A stretch of 64,000 nucleotides of DNA from Agroathelia rolfsii (GCA_018343915.1 JABRWF010000001.1:4464001-4528000); one strand, 5' to 3'; shown: positions 22,005 through 32,605, counted from the first letter of the stretch. Program-made: numbers and translations. The notes: generated by a model from the sequence alone, not told the origin.

Positions 22005-23019
22005 TGTCAAGGCTTGCACTCTTGACTAATCCAATAAACACAACCCTCTATAAGGTACAAGGGTGGGCTGTAAGGCTGGGTTTTACATGTATCACTTGAT
22101 TGGATTTGTAATGAACACCCACATGCTCCTGTTGCTGCCTTTCGTAATAGTGTATCCCAACACTCTACTTTGCTAGGATTGCGGTCAGTACTCTAGACTA
22201 CTTGTCTTTCCGTGTGCTCTCTTTGCGTCAAATAGATTGTTCAGATACTTCTTACTGAGGACAGGCAGCTTAGCCCTCTGTGGTCAACAGATGTTTGCAG
22301 GGACTTGTTACTGCCCTGGCCTAAATGAATAGGACTTGGATCATGCGCAATGCCTCTATGTATTGAGGACTTTATGTCTTATGGCCTTCTTATATCAAGG
22401 CTTACGTATACTCCTACTAAGACACCCTTGAGGCCTTATACTTAATAGGGAAAGGATGTAGGGAAGAGAGAGAGGTAGGGTGGGCTAGGACTTGGGTAAG
22501 CCTGAAGGCAAAATATATATTAGCTTATGTAAAGACTACAGTGGGGGTGCCTTTACCTGAAGGCAAAAAGGTCAAAGCTAAAGTTCAGGTAAGGGTTACA
22601 TGGCTGTATTTATACATAAATGGAAGGGCCCGTGTGCAGCCTTGATGGTCTGTGTGTAGCCAGGGTTTGTAAGCTGGAACATGTAATAATGTAGGGGCAG
22701 TACTTTGTGACTAAGTCCGATGAGCATCCAATTGGAATAATGAGTCTAGTACTCCTTAGTAATCGCACAGTGATTGGAATGACCCCGGTTCCTGAGTCTA
22801 GACCTTTTGATGAAAAGGAATGATCTAGACTCCGCCTTCCTAATATACTCTTGTCACGAGCACTCCTGTCACGTGGGGCTAACACAGCCAGTCACACACA
22901 TGTCAAAATGTCGCCTGCAAGGTATTTTGTCCATTTCTCAATGAATAAAAATCGTAAAAATATAATAAAAATATGTACAAGTTCGTAGAGAAAATGCGAA
23001 AAATGTCCAACTTATAACA
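22005..23019 (-). repeat. 5' LTR of the chimeric A element
   Basis: This 1,015-bp LTR runs from TGTCAAGGCTTGC to CCAACTTATAACA. The PBS lies at 21990-22004, where the reversed TAGCTTTGACCT matches the LTR's own start-site sequence (near 22570) over 12 bases. Confidence 0.88.
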
Positions 23020-23547
23020 CCCATGGGACTAGGACTTCTTTTGGCTTATAGGTTGTTCCTCTGCGTGTGCTCATTCACAGAGCAAAGAGGTGGTCTTCTT
23101 TGTCACCGGTGGTTGTACTGGTTTCTAAACGTTTAGCGGGATTGTCTTCTTCGGCTGGGGCTAGAGCTTGCCCATATAGTAATCACACAAAAAAGTCATA
23201 CAAAAGTTTGAATGGCAGGGGGGGGGGTGGTAAAAGTGCCACTCATGCTTAGCAGTGATAGACTTTGATCCCTATAAGGGACTCCTAGAACACCAAGTTT
23301 TTAGGCTTGTATTGTGCTTTGGATACAGCTAAGAAATCGGGTAGAATGTATACCCTATTCTTATCTAAATGGGGTTGTTAACAGGCTTTGGAGGGCGCTG
23401 TACAATTGCTTCCCAAAGTAGTTCACTGCTTTTGCGCTCAGAAAATTTTTGTGTAAGATTTAGAAGTGGGGTGCTCTTCATGCAAGATTGCTAGTCTTGC
23501 CATCTCAGACCACAGGAGTCCAAGGGAATCTGGTAGCTTCAACCTAA
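23020..23547 (-). pseudogene. B-element gag start, leader and PBS, reverse
   Basis: The minus strand carries the PBS (TTAGGTTGAAGCT, 23535-23547), the leader with a G9 run at 23219-23227, and the first gag codons (region equivalent to PKEIPVPWATK of 16980-17010). It is cut at 23020 by the A element, so only the start of gag survives. Confidence 0.75.
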
Positions 23548-24187
23548 TGTCAAGGGTATACTCCTTGACTTTGTGACATTGGGCGTGGGGTGCCTACTTG
23601 TGCACTAAATTAAACAATACACTCTTAACACTAAATACTTGAAGTACCTACGCACAAGTGTTCCCACAGATAACAGGACCTTGAATTTATTAAAGGCCTA
23701 TCCAGGTACTTTCTTATCTTATGTGTAATCAATGCTCTTATGGTTTCTCACACACACGTTTAAGGGGATTCACACCACCTCCTTGTTATGAGTTGGACAT
23801 TTTTCGCCTTTTCTTTACGAATATGTACATATTTTTATTGTATTTTTACGATTTTTATCCACTGAGATATGGACAAAATACCTTGCAGGCGACATCTTGA
23901 TGCGCGTATGACTGGCTGTGTTAGCCCCACGTGACAGGAGTGCTTGTGACAAGAGTATATTAGGAAGGCGGAGTCTAGATCATTCCTTTTCATCAAAAGG
24001 TCTAGACTCAGGAACCAGGGTCGTTCCGATCACTGTGCGATTACTAAGGAGTACTAGACTCATCATTCCAATCGGATGCTCATCGGACTTAGTCACAAAG
24101 CACTGCCCCTACATTTTACATGATCCTGCTTACGAACCCCGGCTGCACACAGACCATCAAGGCTGCGCACGGGCCCTTCATTTTATG

Positions 24188-24194
24188 TATAAAT
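24188..24194 (+). promoter_or_regulatory. TATA box of family A LTR
   Basis: TATAAAT lies 33 bp before TTAGCTTCGACCT, the sequence repeated in complement at the PBS. The distance suits a transcription start at or close to that sequence. All A copies keep this box. Confidence 0.65.
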
Positions 24195-24205
24195 ACAAGC
24201 CTGTA

Positions 24206-24253
24206 GCCCTTACCTGAACCTTAGCTTCGACCTTTTCGCCTTCAGGTAAGGGC
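24206..24253 (+). promoter_or_regulatory. Start-site hairpin of family A LTR
   Basis: A perfect 13-bp inverted repeat, GCCCTTACCTGAA (24206-24218) and TTCAGGTAAGGGC (24241-24253), encloses a 22-nt loop that contains the self-primer sequence. The 3' arm also contains the splice-donor-like CAG|GTAAGG. Families B, C and E have the same structure with changed but still pairing arms. Confidence 0.75.
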
Positions 24254-24303
24254 ACCCCCGTTTGTATCCCTATATATAACAACTAATATAATTTCGCCTT
24301 CAG
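24246..24303 (+). other. Intron-like unit in the A1 LTR (58 nt)
   Basis: Donor CAG|GTAAGG, branch-like CTAAT (24283-24287, 17 nt before the end) and acceptor GCCTTCAG. Size and spacing fit a basidiomycete intron. The exon end and the intron end share the direct repeat TTTCGCCTTCAGG, so removal would leave one copy. It is inferred from sequence only. Confidence 0.55.
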
Positions 24304-24790
24304 GCTTATCTACGTCCTAGCCCTACTACCACTCTCCCTCCTTTTTCCTCTATTTAGTGTAAGGCCTTAAGGGCATCTAAGTAGAATACGTAAGCCCTAG
24401 TACCAGAGGGCATAAGCCGAACATAAGTCCTCAATACAAGGAGGCAATTGCGCATGACAAAAACCCTGTTCATTCAGGTAGAGGCAGAAACAAGTCCTCT
24501 TAGGTGTTAGTTGTAGTACGGAGGGCTAAGCTGCCTACTCCGAGTAAGAAAACCTCGAGAATAACTATTTGACGCAAAGAGAGCACACGGGAAGCCCCTG
24601 GCTAGAGTACCAAACGTGATCCTAGCAAAGTAGGAATTCTAAGGTTACTATTACAAAGGATAGCAACAGGAGCACATACACGCCTACCAAAGACCAGACA
24701 TACATACGTGTAAAAGGGACCTTACAGTCCACCCTTGTACCTTCGAGAGGGTTACGTTGTTTGGTTAAGTCAAGAGCGTAAGCCTTGACA

Positions 24791-24803
24791 TTAGGTCGAA
24801 GCT
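24791..24803 (+). other. A1 primer-binding site (self-priming type)
   Basis: TTAGGTCGAAGCT starts at the base after the LTR. Reverse complement AGCTTCGACCTAA matches the LTR start-site sequence TTAGCTTCGACCT over 13 bases when TAA on the 3' side of the PBS is included. There is no TGG start as expected for a tRNA 3' end, which favours Tf1-style self-priming. Confidence 0.8.
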
Positions 24804-25203
24804 AAACCTAAAACCACTGTCGAGCTTCGCTCTAGTGTGCAGATTGATTCTCTGCCAATTAGCACAAGTGAAGAAAAGTTTTACATATGTTTCTTTTGTC
24901 AAATTTGTGTTGGGCTTGAACTGTTTGCGGAAGCAATTAGCTGAGATCTAATACTCAGTTTTAACCCATTCAGATTTTGGCTTGGGAGTACCTGCACGTT
25001 CCAGGGAAACCTTGTGTTGTTACCCGAAGGCGCTACTGCAGGGTTAGCCTGCTGCTTCTAGGGACACCTCTTTAGGTGTAAAACTGCCTGCCCAAACAAA
25101 TCTTTTATTTTTCTTTTATTACGCTACTAGAGGTACTCCGCTTGGTGCCTAAGTTTTGAAGAAGACAAGAGAATCCGTGTTGAGCCTTCGCTCCACAAGT
25201 TTA

Positions 25204-26708
25204 TGAGCCAATCCAGAAAAGGAAAAGCTCCTGCATAACCCGCTGCTAAGACCTCTGCCTATCCCTCCATATCTGCCCCTGCTCCCCAGGCAACCTTCTC
25301 GCAGCCTCCTAAAGTTCCTACACCACCTAAGCTTCCGTCTCCTCCCAAACCCGCTACTCCAGAAGAATCTGAAGAAGAGGAGGACGAAGACGAAGAAGAA
25401 CCCGAGGAGGAAGCTTACCCATCACCATCAGATTATCGCGAACCAGAACCAGAACCAATAGCCTCCCGTACCCGCTCCCGCATTCCCACACCAGTTGTCA
25501 CTCCTAGAATCCGCACACCTATACCTACTCCCCGTACCCACACACCTGCCATCACTCGTCCCCCCTCTCCCACCATGTCAGGCTTCGAACAGTTCATGGG
25601 TCAGATGCTGGAAATGCAGCGTCAGACCACTGAAATGATGAGGCATATGACCGAAACCCAGCAAAAGCTGGTGGAAATCGCTGATCGTCTGGCACCTGCT
25701 CCCGCTCCTGTTCCAGCACCTGCGCCTCAGGTAGTCACGGTTGCCTCAACCAAGGAAAGAGGCAAGGAGCCCTCCAAGTTCACGGGTGACCGAGAAAAAT
25801 ACAAGGATTTCATCCTAGGATTTGAGAATTATCTTGGGTTAAATCCTACCCTATATAGCTCAGACTGCGACAAGGGCAGGTTGCTTATTTCCTTGCTTGA
25901 AGGAGGCCCAAGGAGATGGTCGGAAAAATGGTCCGACATGATTAAAGCAGAAGAAGAAGGGGAAGTCAAGGCAGAGTCCCCCTTTGTCTTTAATGACTTT
26001 TACAAAGCCTTCCGGGGTCTTTACGGATCATGGGACTATAAGCGTTCCGCCCTCGACAAGCTTAAGGGCATGAAGCAGGGTTCCCGAAGTACACAGGAGT
26101 ACATTACCGATTTCTGGTCTACGGCACAACAGACTGACCTATCAGAGGAGGATTGGCGCGTGCGTTTCTTGGATGGGTTAAACCCCAAGATCCGGAATGT
26201 CCTAGGTGGTTGGGATCAAACCAACCTAGAAACGGTGTAGAAGGCCATGGATGCAGCCTTGCGTGCCGAACAGGGGCTATGATCGGCAGGTCTCTGGCAA
26301 GATACGTGGCGACCTCGGGTCCCTGTTGCTGGTTCTGCAACAAACCCCATCTTGATAAATGCAGCCCAGGTTGCTACTCCTTCCACCAGTCAACCCTCCT
26401 TCCAGGGTAGACCATCGTTCCCACCTAGGGATTGGTCGAAGGCACAATGCTTCCATTGTGGTCAACTAGGTCACCCTAAGCGTCGTTGCCCCCTTCTGGG
26501 TTACAAACCAAGACCTTTTGCGCCCCCCGGACAAGCCTCAATCTCCGCCTCTGTTCAACCTGGTCCTGCTACAACTGTTCCCGCTGTCACCGCCCCTTCG
26601 TCTTCTTCCAACCCACCAGCATATTTGGTTCCTGACCATGTAATACAGATTATGGAGGAACAGGCTGCCGCCATTGCCGCCTTAAAAGATCAGATGGGTT
26701 TTTCTTGA
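25204..26708 (+). pseudogene. A1 Gag polyprotein (three nonsense codons)
   Basis: The reading frame starts MSQSRKGKAPA at 25204. It has a Pro-rich acidic region (ESEEEEDEDEEEPEEEA), a helical segment (MGQMLEMQRQTTEMMRHMTE), a capsid-like core (KFTGDREKYKDFILGFENYL; LLISLLEGGPRRWSEKW; FRGLYGSWDYKRSALDKL) and a CX2CX4HX4C knuckle near 26448 (CFHCGQLGHPKRRC). In-frame TAA at 25237, TAG at 26238 and TGA near 26279 correspond to CAA, CAG and CGA by single C-to-T changes. The frame ends at TGA 26706-26708, overlapping pol in the -1 frame. Gag would form the particle shell and bind RNA. Confidence 0.9.
26694..26708 (+). promoter_or_regulatory. Candidate gag-pol -1 frameshift site
   Basis: Gag ends ATGGGTTTTTCTTGA. 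A U5 run directly before the stop and continuation of pol in the -1 frame suggest slippage here. It is not a textbook slippery heptamer. The B element at 37920-37931 has GGTGGGTTTTTAG with the same layout, and A2 keeps the same arrangement on the minus strand near 52250. Confidence 0.5.
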
Positions 26709-29700
26709 GGTCAGCTGAAAGGGCTATTCAGTCTGACCAATATGTTCAGAATCGTTTTTCTTCTCTATCTTCTTGTAACACTATTTCTATTTCTTCTTCT
26801 TCCTATTTTTCCCTTGCAGGTGCAAATGGACAGCACCTCAAGGTTCCCATTATGTTCCATGGACCTTTTAAGAATTTCTCTACCTTTGCCATGATTGATT
26901 CCGGTGCATCTTCTTCATTTGTAAACTATAGATACGTACAAAAACACAAAATCCCTACAAAAAAATTACCTCGCCCCATCCCACTATATAATATTGATAA
27001 CTCTGCCAATCAGATTGGGAGGATTGAATCCGTTGCCATACTTGATACCACGATTGGATCCGAACAAAAATACCTGCCATTGTGCATTGTTGATATTGGC
27101 CAAGAGGATATAATCCTTGGCATCGATTGGTTACGACTCGAAAACCCCGTGATAGACTGGAAATCCGCGGAAGTCACCTTCCTACCTGAAAGAGAATCTG
27201 CACAAGCCACTACCACCATGCCACCTGGATACGAAGATTTTGCTGATGTCTTCTCTGAAGAAGAAGCAAGTAGACTACCTAGCTACAAATCATCAGACCA
27301 TAAGATTGAGTTGCTTGATGAAACTAAGCTCAGACGAGGGCGTGTATACCCCCTCAGCAGCAATGAGACTGATGCACTCAATGAATGGATTGATGACAAC
27401 CTGGCCAAGGGGTACATTCATAAATCTGAAAGTGAATTCGCGGCTCCCATGTTCTTTGTACCCAAGAAGAATGGAAAGCTCCACCCTGTCCAGGATTACC
27501 GAGCCCTCAACGAGCAAACCGTCAAGAACACGTACCCCCTTCCCCTGATTTCTGAAATTGTGGAACATATGACTCGATTCCGCTGGTTCACAAAGATCAA
27601 CCTCCGTGCCGGGTTCAATAACATTCGTATCAGGGAAGGTGACGAGCGCGAAGCTGCCTTTATCACGTCACGAGGGCTCTTCGAACCCCTGGTTATGCCC
27701 TTTGGTCTATACAATGCTCCCTCCTCCATGCAGGCCCTAATGGATGACATCCTTCTTCGCCTAGTCCAACTAGGGTTTGTTAGGGTCTATATTGACGACG
27801 TCATCATTGGAGCTGAGACCAAAGAAAAGCTACGAGAAGTGACATGTGAAGTCCTTTCTATCCTACGAGAACATAACCTGTACGGTAACCTAGACAAGTT
27901 TGAGGTCGAAAAACCAGAAGTCAATATCCTGGGTTTCATTGTTTCTCATCGCCAAGTTTGCATGGATCCCGAAAAGGTCAAACCAATCCTTGATTGGCCA
28001 ACTCCTAAAAATGTCAAGGAGGTCCGTAAATTTCGAGGTTTAGCCAACTATTACCGACGATTCATCCGGGACTTTGGAAAGATCTACAAACCCCTGGATT
28101 GTCTTACGGGCAAGGTCGATTGGACCTGGGGTCAAGAGGAGCAGGAAAGTTTTGATAATCTCAAAAAGGCCTTCAGCACTGCTCCTGTTCTACGCTCCTA
28201 CAATCAAAAGGCCCTGACTCGAGTAGAAACAGATGCCTCCTCCTATGCCACCGGTGCAGTTCTTAGTCAGAAGGATGAATTCGGTGCCTGGCACCCTATC
28301 GCCTTCCTATCTCAATCTATGAACGATGCCGAAAGGAACTACGACATCTGGGATAAGGAGATGTTAGGGGTTATCCGCGCCCTGGATCATTGGCGTCACC
28401 TGCTTCAAGGACTTCCTGAACCATTTGAAATCTGGACAGATCACAAGAACCTGAAGTACTGGACCACAGCTCGTAACCTCACGCGTCGACAAGCTCGCTG
28501 GTCTCTTTTCCTGGCAGATTTCAACTTCCGCATTCATTATCAGAAAGAAGCTGAAAATGGCAAAGCAGATGCATTATCTCGGCGACCGGATCTTCAGGTA
28601 TTGGATGCCGAGGATAACCATGATGTGGTCTTGCTAGACCCAAAGCTATTCCGGATAAATGCTGCCCAACGAGGTCACGTCCTGATGGAAGGAGAATCTG
28701 AGCTGCTCAAGAAAATCCGGAATGCTTCCCCCAAAGCAGAGGTTGCAGAGGCGTTACAACTGGTCAAGGACTTAGGCCCTGTGAAGCTTCAGAAAGGTTT
28801 AGAAGAGTGGAATCAAGAAAATGGGATCATTCTACGACAAGGAAGGGTTTATGTACCAGCAGACAAGGAAATCCAAACACAGATTATCTCTATGTACCAT
28901 GACAGTCTGCTGAGTGGTCACCCCGGCCAATACAAAACTCTCGAATTAGTCTCACGCAATTACTGGTGGCCTGGCATGACAAAAGCAGTAAACGAATATG
29001 TAGAAACCTGCCAAATCTGCATTCAGAACAAATCCTCTCGTCTACTGGCTTTTGGCCCTCTTGAACCCCTCCCCACGCCTACACGCCCCTAGGATCACAT
29101 TACCATGGACATGATTGTTAAGCTTCCTGATTCTCAGGGTTATGACAGCATTCTGGTTATGGTAGATAGGTTTTCTAAAATGACCCATGTCATCCCCACT
29201 ACGGAGAAGATCAATGCCATCAGAACAGCTGAACTTCTGTGGTCTCATGTCTTCAAGCTCCATGGATTGCCATCCAGGATTACTTCTGATAGGGGACCCC
29301 AATTTGCAAGTAAGGTGATGCGAGAAGTACACAAGCGTATGGGAATCATCACAGCCATGTCCACCGCCTATCACCCGCAAACAGATGGACAATCTGAACG
29401 TGTCAATCAAGAACTTGAAGCATACCTGAGGTTCTTTGTATCTCACCGACAAGATGATTGGGCAAGACTACTCCCCTCTACCGAGTTCGCTTTGAATAAC
29501 TGACAACACTCCGCTACCAAGATGTCACCATTCAGAATGAACTATGGGTTTGACCCTCGTATGGATTTCTCTCTTACGGGTATCTTTGAAACACCAGCTG
29601 TAGAGGACTGGTTACACATCATAGCAGATGCACAATTGGATGCCCAAGCCGCCCTTAATCTAGCTGCAGAAAAGATGAAGGAATCTTTTGACAAGCACGT

Positions 29701-30280
29701 ACAAGAGTCACCTCAATGGCAAAAGGGCGATAAGGTCTGGTTATCCACCGAGAACCTGAAGACATCCCAGCCAACAAGGAAGCTATCTACTAGGTTCGCC
29801 GGCCCCTACGAAATCTTGGAAAGAATCGGTCCTCTTGCATATCGTCTCAAGATCCCTCGCACGTGGTCAATCCATGACGTTTTCCATGTCTCCCTTCTAA
29901 CCGGACATAAACCATCAGAACGGGATCAACCTCCACCCGAACCTGTAGAAGTAGAGGGTGAAGAAGAATGGGAAGTAGCTAAGATTAAGGATTCAAGAAT
30001 TTCAGGCAGACCGAAGCGGCTTGAATATCTTGTCAGCTGGAAGGACGCCCCAGGAGAAGACAACTGGGAACCTGCAAGTAACCTGACACATGCCAAAGCT
30101 AGGATACAAGATTTCCACAAGAAGCACCCCAATGCACCTAAACGCTTGAATGCTGCAGTCTTTGGGGAACTACCTTTTAGACCAATTGAAAATTACACGG
30201 AAACATCAACGAAGGAAAACGCAGGATGGGAACTAGGGAAGTTCCGGAGTAACTCCCTTGAGAAGGGGGTAATGTTATGA
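26702..30280 (+). pseudogene. A1 Pol polyprotein: PR, RT, RNase H, IN, chromodomain
   Basis: Counting from 26705: protease MIDSGASS (Asp near 65) and LGIDWL; RT with YIDD at 362-365 and MPFGLYNAPS; RNase H ETDASSYATGAVLS (Asp near 509); integrase zinc residues H730, H737, C767, C770. After TAG (29090, from TGG) the core follows with the D,D-35-E pattern: Asp in MDMIVKLP, TSDRGPQF, and Glu in GQSERVNQE. TGA at 29501 follows LNN. Then come GPYEIL and a chromodomain (RLEYLVSWKDAPGEDNW). RT motif A reads KINL where KIDL is expected, removing a catalytic Asp. The stop TGA is the 6th-8th base of the 3' LTR. Products would act in virus-like particles and the nucleus. Confidence 0.93.
30261..30272 (+). 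other. A1 polypurine tract
   Basis: AGAAGGGGGTAA sits directly before the 3' LTR and would prime plus-strand DNA synthesis. The equivalent in B is AGAAAGGGGGTAA at 63484-63496. Confidence 0.85.
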
Positions 30281-31279
30281 GTTGGACATTTTTCGCCTTT
30301 TCTTTACAAATATGTACATATTTTTATTGTATTTTTACGATTTTTATCCACTAAGATATGGACAAAATACCTTGCAGGTGACATCTTGACGTGCGTGTAA
30401 CTGGCTGTGTTAGCCCCACGTGACAGGAGTGCTTGTGACAAGAGTATATTAGGAAGGCGGAGTCTAGATCATTCCTTTTCATCAAAAGGTCTAGACTCAG
30501 GAACCAGGGTCGTTCCGATCACTGTGCGATTACTAAGGAGTACTAGACTCATCATTCCAATCGGATGCTCATCGGACTTAGTCACAAAGCACTGCCCCTA
30601 CATTTTACATGATCCTGCTTACGAACCCCGGCTGCGCACAGACCATCAAGGCTGCGCACGGGCCCTTCATTTTATGTATAAATACAAGCCTGTAGCCCTT
30701 ACCTGAACCTTAGCTTTGATCTTTTTGCCTTCAGGTAAGGGCACCCCCGTTTGTATCCCTATATATAACAACTAATATAATTTCGCCTTCAGGCTTATCT
30801 ACGTCCTAGCCCCACTACCACTCTCCCTCCTTTTCCCTCTATTTAGTGTAAGGCCTTAAGGGCATCTAAGTAGAATACGTAAGCCCTAGTACCAGAGGGC
30901 ATAAGCTGAACATAAGTCCTCAATACAAGGAGGCAATTGCGCATGACAAAAACCCTGTTCATTCAGGTAGAGGCAGAAACAAGTCCTCTTAGGTGTTAGT
31001 TGTAGTACGGAGGGCTAAGCCGCCTACTCCGAGTAAGAAAACCTCGAGAATAACTATTTGACGCAAAGAGAGCACACGGGAAGCCCCTGGCTAGAGTACC
31101 GAACGTAATCCTAGCAAAGTAGGAATTCTAAGGTTACTATTACAAAGGATAGCAACGGGAGCACGTACGCGCCTACCAAAGACCAGACATACATATGTGT
31201 AAAAGGGACCTTACAGTCCACCCTTGTACCTTCGAGAGGGTTACGTCGTTTGGTTAAGTCAAGAGCGTAAGCCTTGACA
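30273..31279 (+). repeat. A1 3' LTR
   Basis: It is 1,007 bp, the same length as the 5' LTR. The self-primer region here reads TTAGCTTTGATCT, two transitions from the 5' LTR. Confidence 0.95.
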
Positions 31280-31913
31280 CTCCTAGTTAAGGGATAAAGA
31301 GGGAGAGAAAGAGAAAGGAGAGGGGGGCTAGGACGAAGGCCTAGGCCTGAGAGTTATACCCTGAAGGCAAAGTTTTTTATTAGCAATCTATTTAAGGGAA
31401 TACAAATGTTTTACTTGCCTGAAGGCAAAGAGGTCAAAGCTGAGCTCTTCAGGACAAGTTACATGCACTATTTATACTATTGTGGAAAGGTCTGTGTGCA
31501 GCTCTGATGGTCTGTACACAGAGGGAGATAGAAGTATAATTGTGGCAATGCAGGGGAAGATCTTTAGCCCTAACTCCACCGGGCATCCGTGTAGAGATCC
31601 ATTTCTGGACTGGTACTGGTAACCGTTAGGAATTGATCAGGGAAGGAAGTCTGCATTCCTAGGCTGTGCGTGATGATGAAATAGAAGTATGTGCAGCCCT
31701 GAGATTACTCCTGTGACATGCGGCTTGGAAACACGTGAGGGCCAATCACATGACCACTGCACTGCCCATAGTCCACGCCCTAAAGGGTAATTTTTTATTA
31801 AGAAATAAGAAAAAGGAAGGAAAAGAAAAGAAAATATCATAACTTTGTAAATACTAGTCCAAATATTACAAGATAATACTCAAAAAATCCGCAAAATTTC
31901 CCTTCTCATGACA

Positions 31914-32605
31914 TAAATGAATAGGGTTTTATGTCATGCGCAATGCCTCTATCTATTGAGGACTTGGAACTTAAGGCCTTCTTGTAACAAGGCTTGCGTA
32001 TATACTTATTAAGGTGCCCTTGAGGCCTTATACTTAACAAGGGAGAGAGAGGGAAAGGTGGTGTGGGCTAGGACTTAAAATAAGCCTAAAGGCAAAAATA
32101 TATTAGTATTTATGTAAGCATACAAATGGGGGGGATGCCCTTACCTGAAGGCAAAAAGGTCGAAGCTAAGATTCAGGTAAGGACTACAGGATTGTATTTA
32201 TACATAAAATGAAGGGCCTATATGCAGCCTTGATGGTCTGTGTGCAGTGGGGTTTGTAAGCAGAAATGACTAGAATGCAGGGGCAGTGCTTTACAACTAA
32301 GTCCAATGAGCATCCGATTGGAGTGATGAGTCTAGTACTCCTTAGTAATTGCACAGTGATTGGAACGACCCTGGTTCCTGAGTCTAGACCTTTTGATGAA
32401 AAGGAATGATCTAGACTCCGCCTTCCTAATATACTCTTGTCATAAGCACTCCTGTCACATAGGGCTAACACAGCTAGTCACACGCACGTCAAGATGTCGC
32501 CTGCAAGGTATTTTTTCCATTTCTCAATGAATAAAAATCGTAAAAATATAATAAAAATATATACAAGTTTGTAGAGAAAATGCGAAAAATGTTCAACTTA
32601 TAACA
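31914..32605 (-). repeat. A-family LTR fragment, reverse
   Basis: It is the U5-proximal to U3 part of an A LTR, beginning at TAAATGAATAGGG next to the B LTR and ending AACTTATAACA. The U5 end is missing. The right flank (AAAAT) is in B-type RT coding sequence. Confidence 0.8.

Larger units (their letters stand above)
18153..23019 (-). mobile_element. Chimeric, internally deleted A element, reverse
   Basis: Two 1,015-bp A LTRs (18153-19167, 22005-23019) bracket a polypurine tract and the last part of pol, a B LTR, then gag and a PBS. The outer flanks do not match (AGTGT left, CCCAT right). The left side is B gag in plus orientation and the right side is B gag in minus orientation. It therefore looks like a recombinant of two A insertions. 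Most of pol is missing. Confidence 0.8.
23784..24790 (+). repeat. A1 5' LTR
   Basis: This is a 1,007-bp LTR, TGTTATGAGTTGG to GCCTTGACA. Useful as the reference for family A: U3 with the TATA box at 24188, self-primer sequence at 24221-24233, intron-like unit at 24246-24303, and a terminal GTCAAG...CTTGAC hairpin. Confidence 0.95.
23784..31279 (+). mobile_element. A1: complete family A chromodomain Ty3/gypsy retrotransposon
   Basis: This 7,496-bp element has two 1,007-bp LTRs, a PBS, gag, pol and a polypurine tract, flanked by a perfect CTCCT TSD (23779-23783, 31280-31284). Domain order is Gag, CCHC knuckle, protease, RT, RNase H, integrase, chromodomain, as in Tf1/sushi-type chromoviruses. 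The LTRs differ at about 20 positions by eye, all transitions, so insertion is recent but age is blurred by biased mutation. It cannot be autonomous: gag has three nonsense codons, pol two, and the RT has an Asp-to-Asn change. Confidence 0.95.
23548..31913 (-). repeat. 5' LTR of a reverse B element, split by A1
   Basis: It runs from TGTCAAGGGTATAC to CCCTTCTCATGACA and is about 865 bp once A1 and its TSD are removed. A PBS and leader on its left show it is a 5' LTR. The right flank (TAAAT) lies in an A LTR. Confidence 0.88.

Noticed and set aside
24791..24803. tRNA-primed PBS
   Set aside because: The sequence does not begin with TGG and matches the LTR start-site sequence much better than any tRNA 3' end I can recall.
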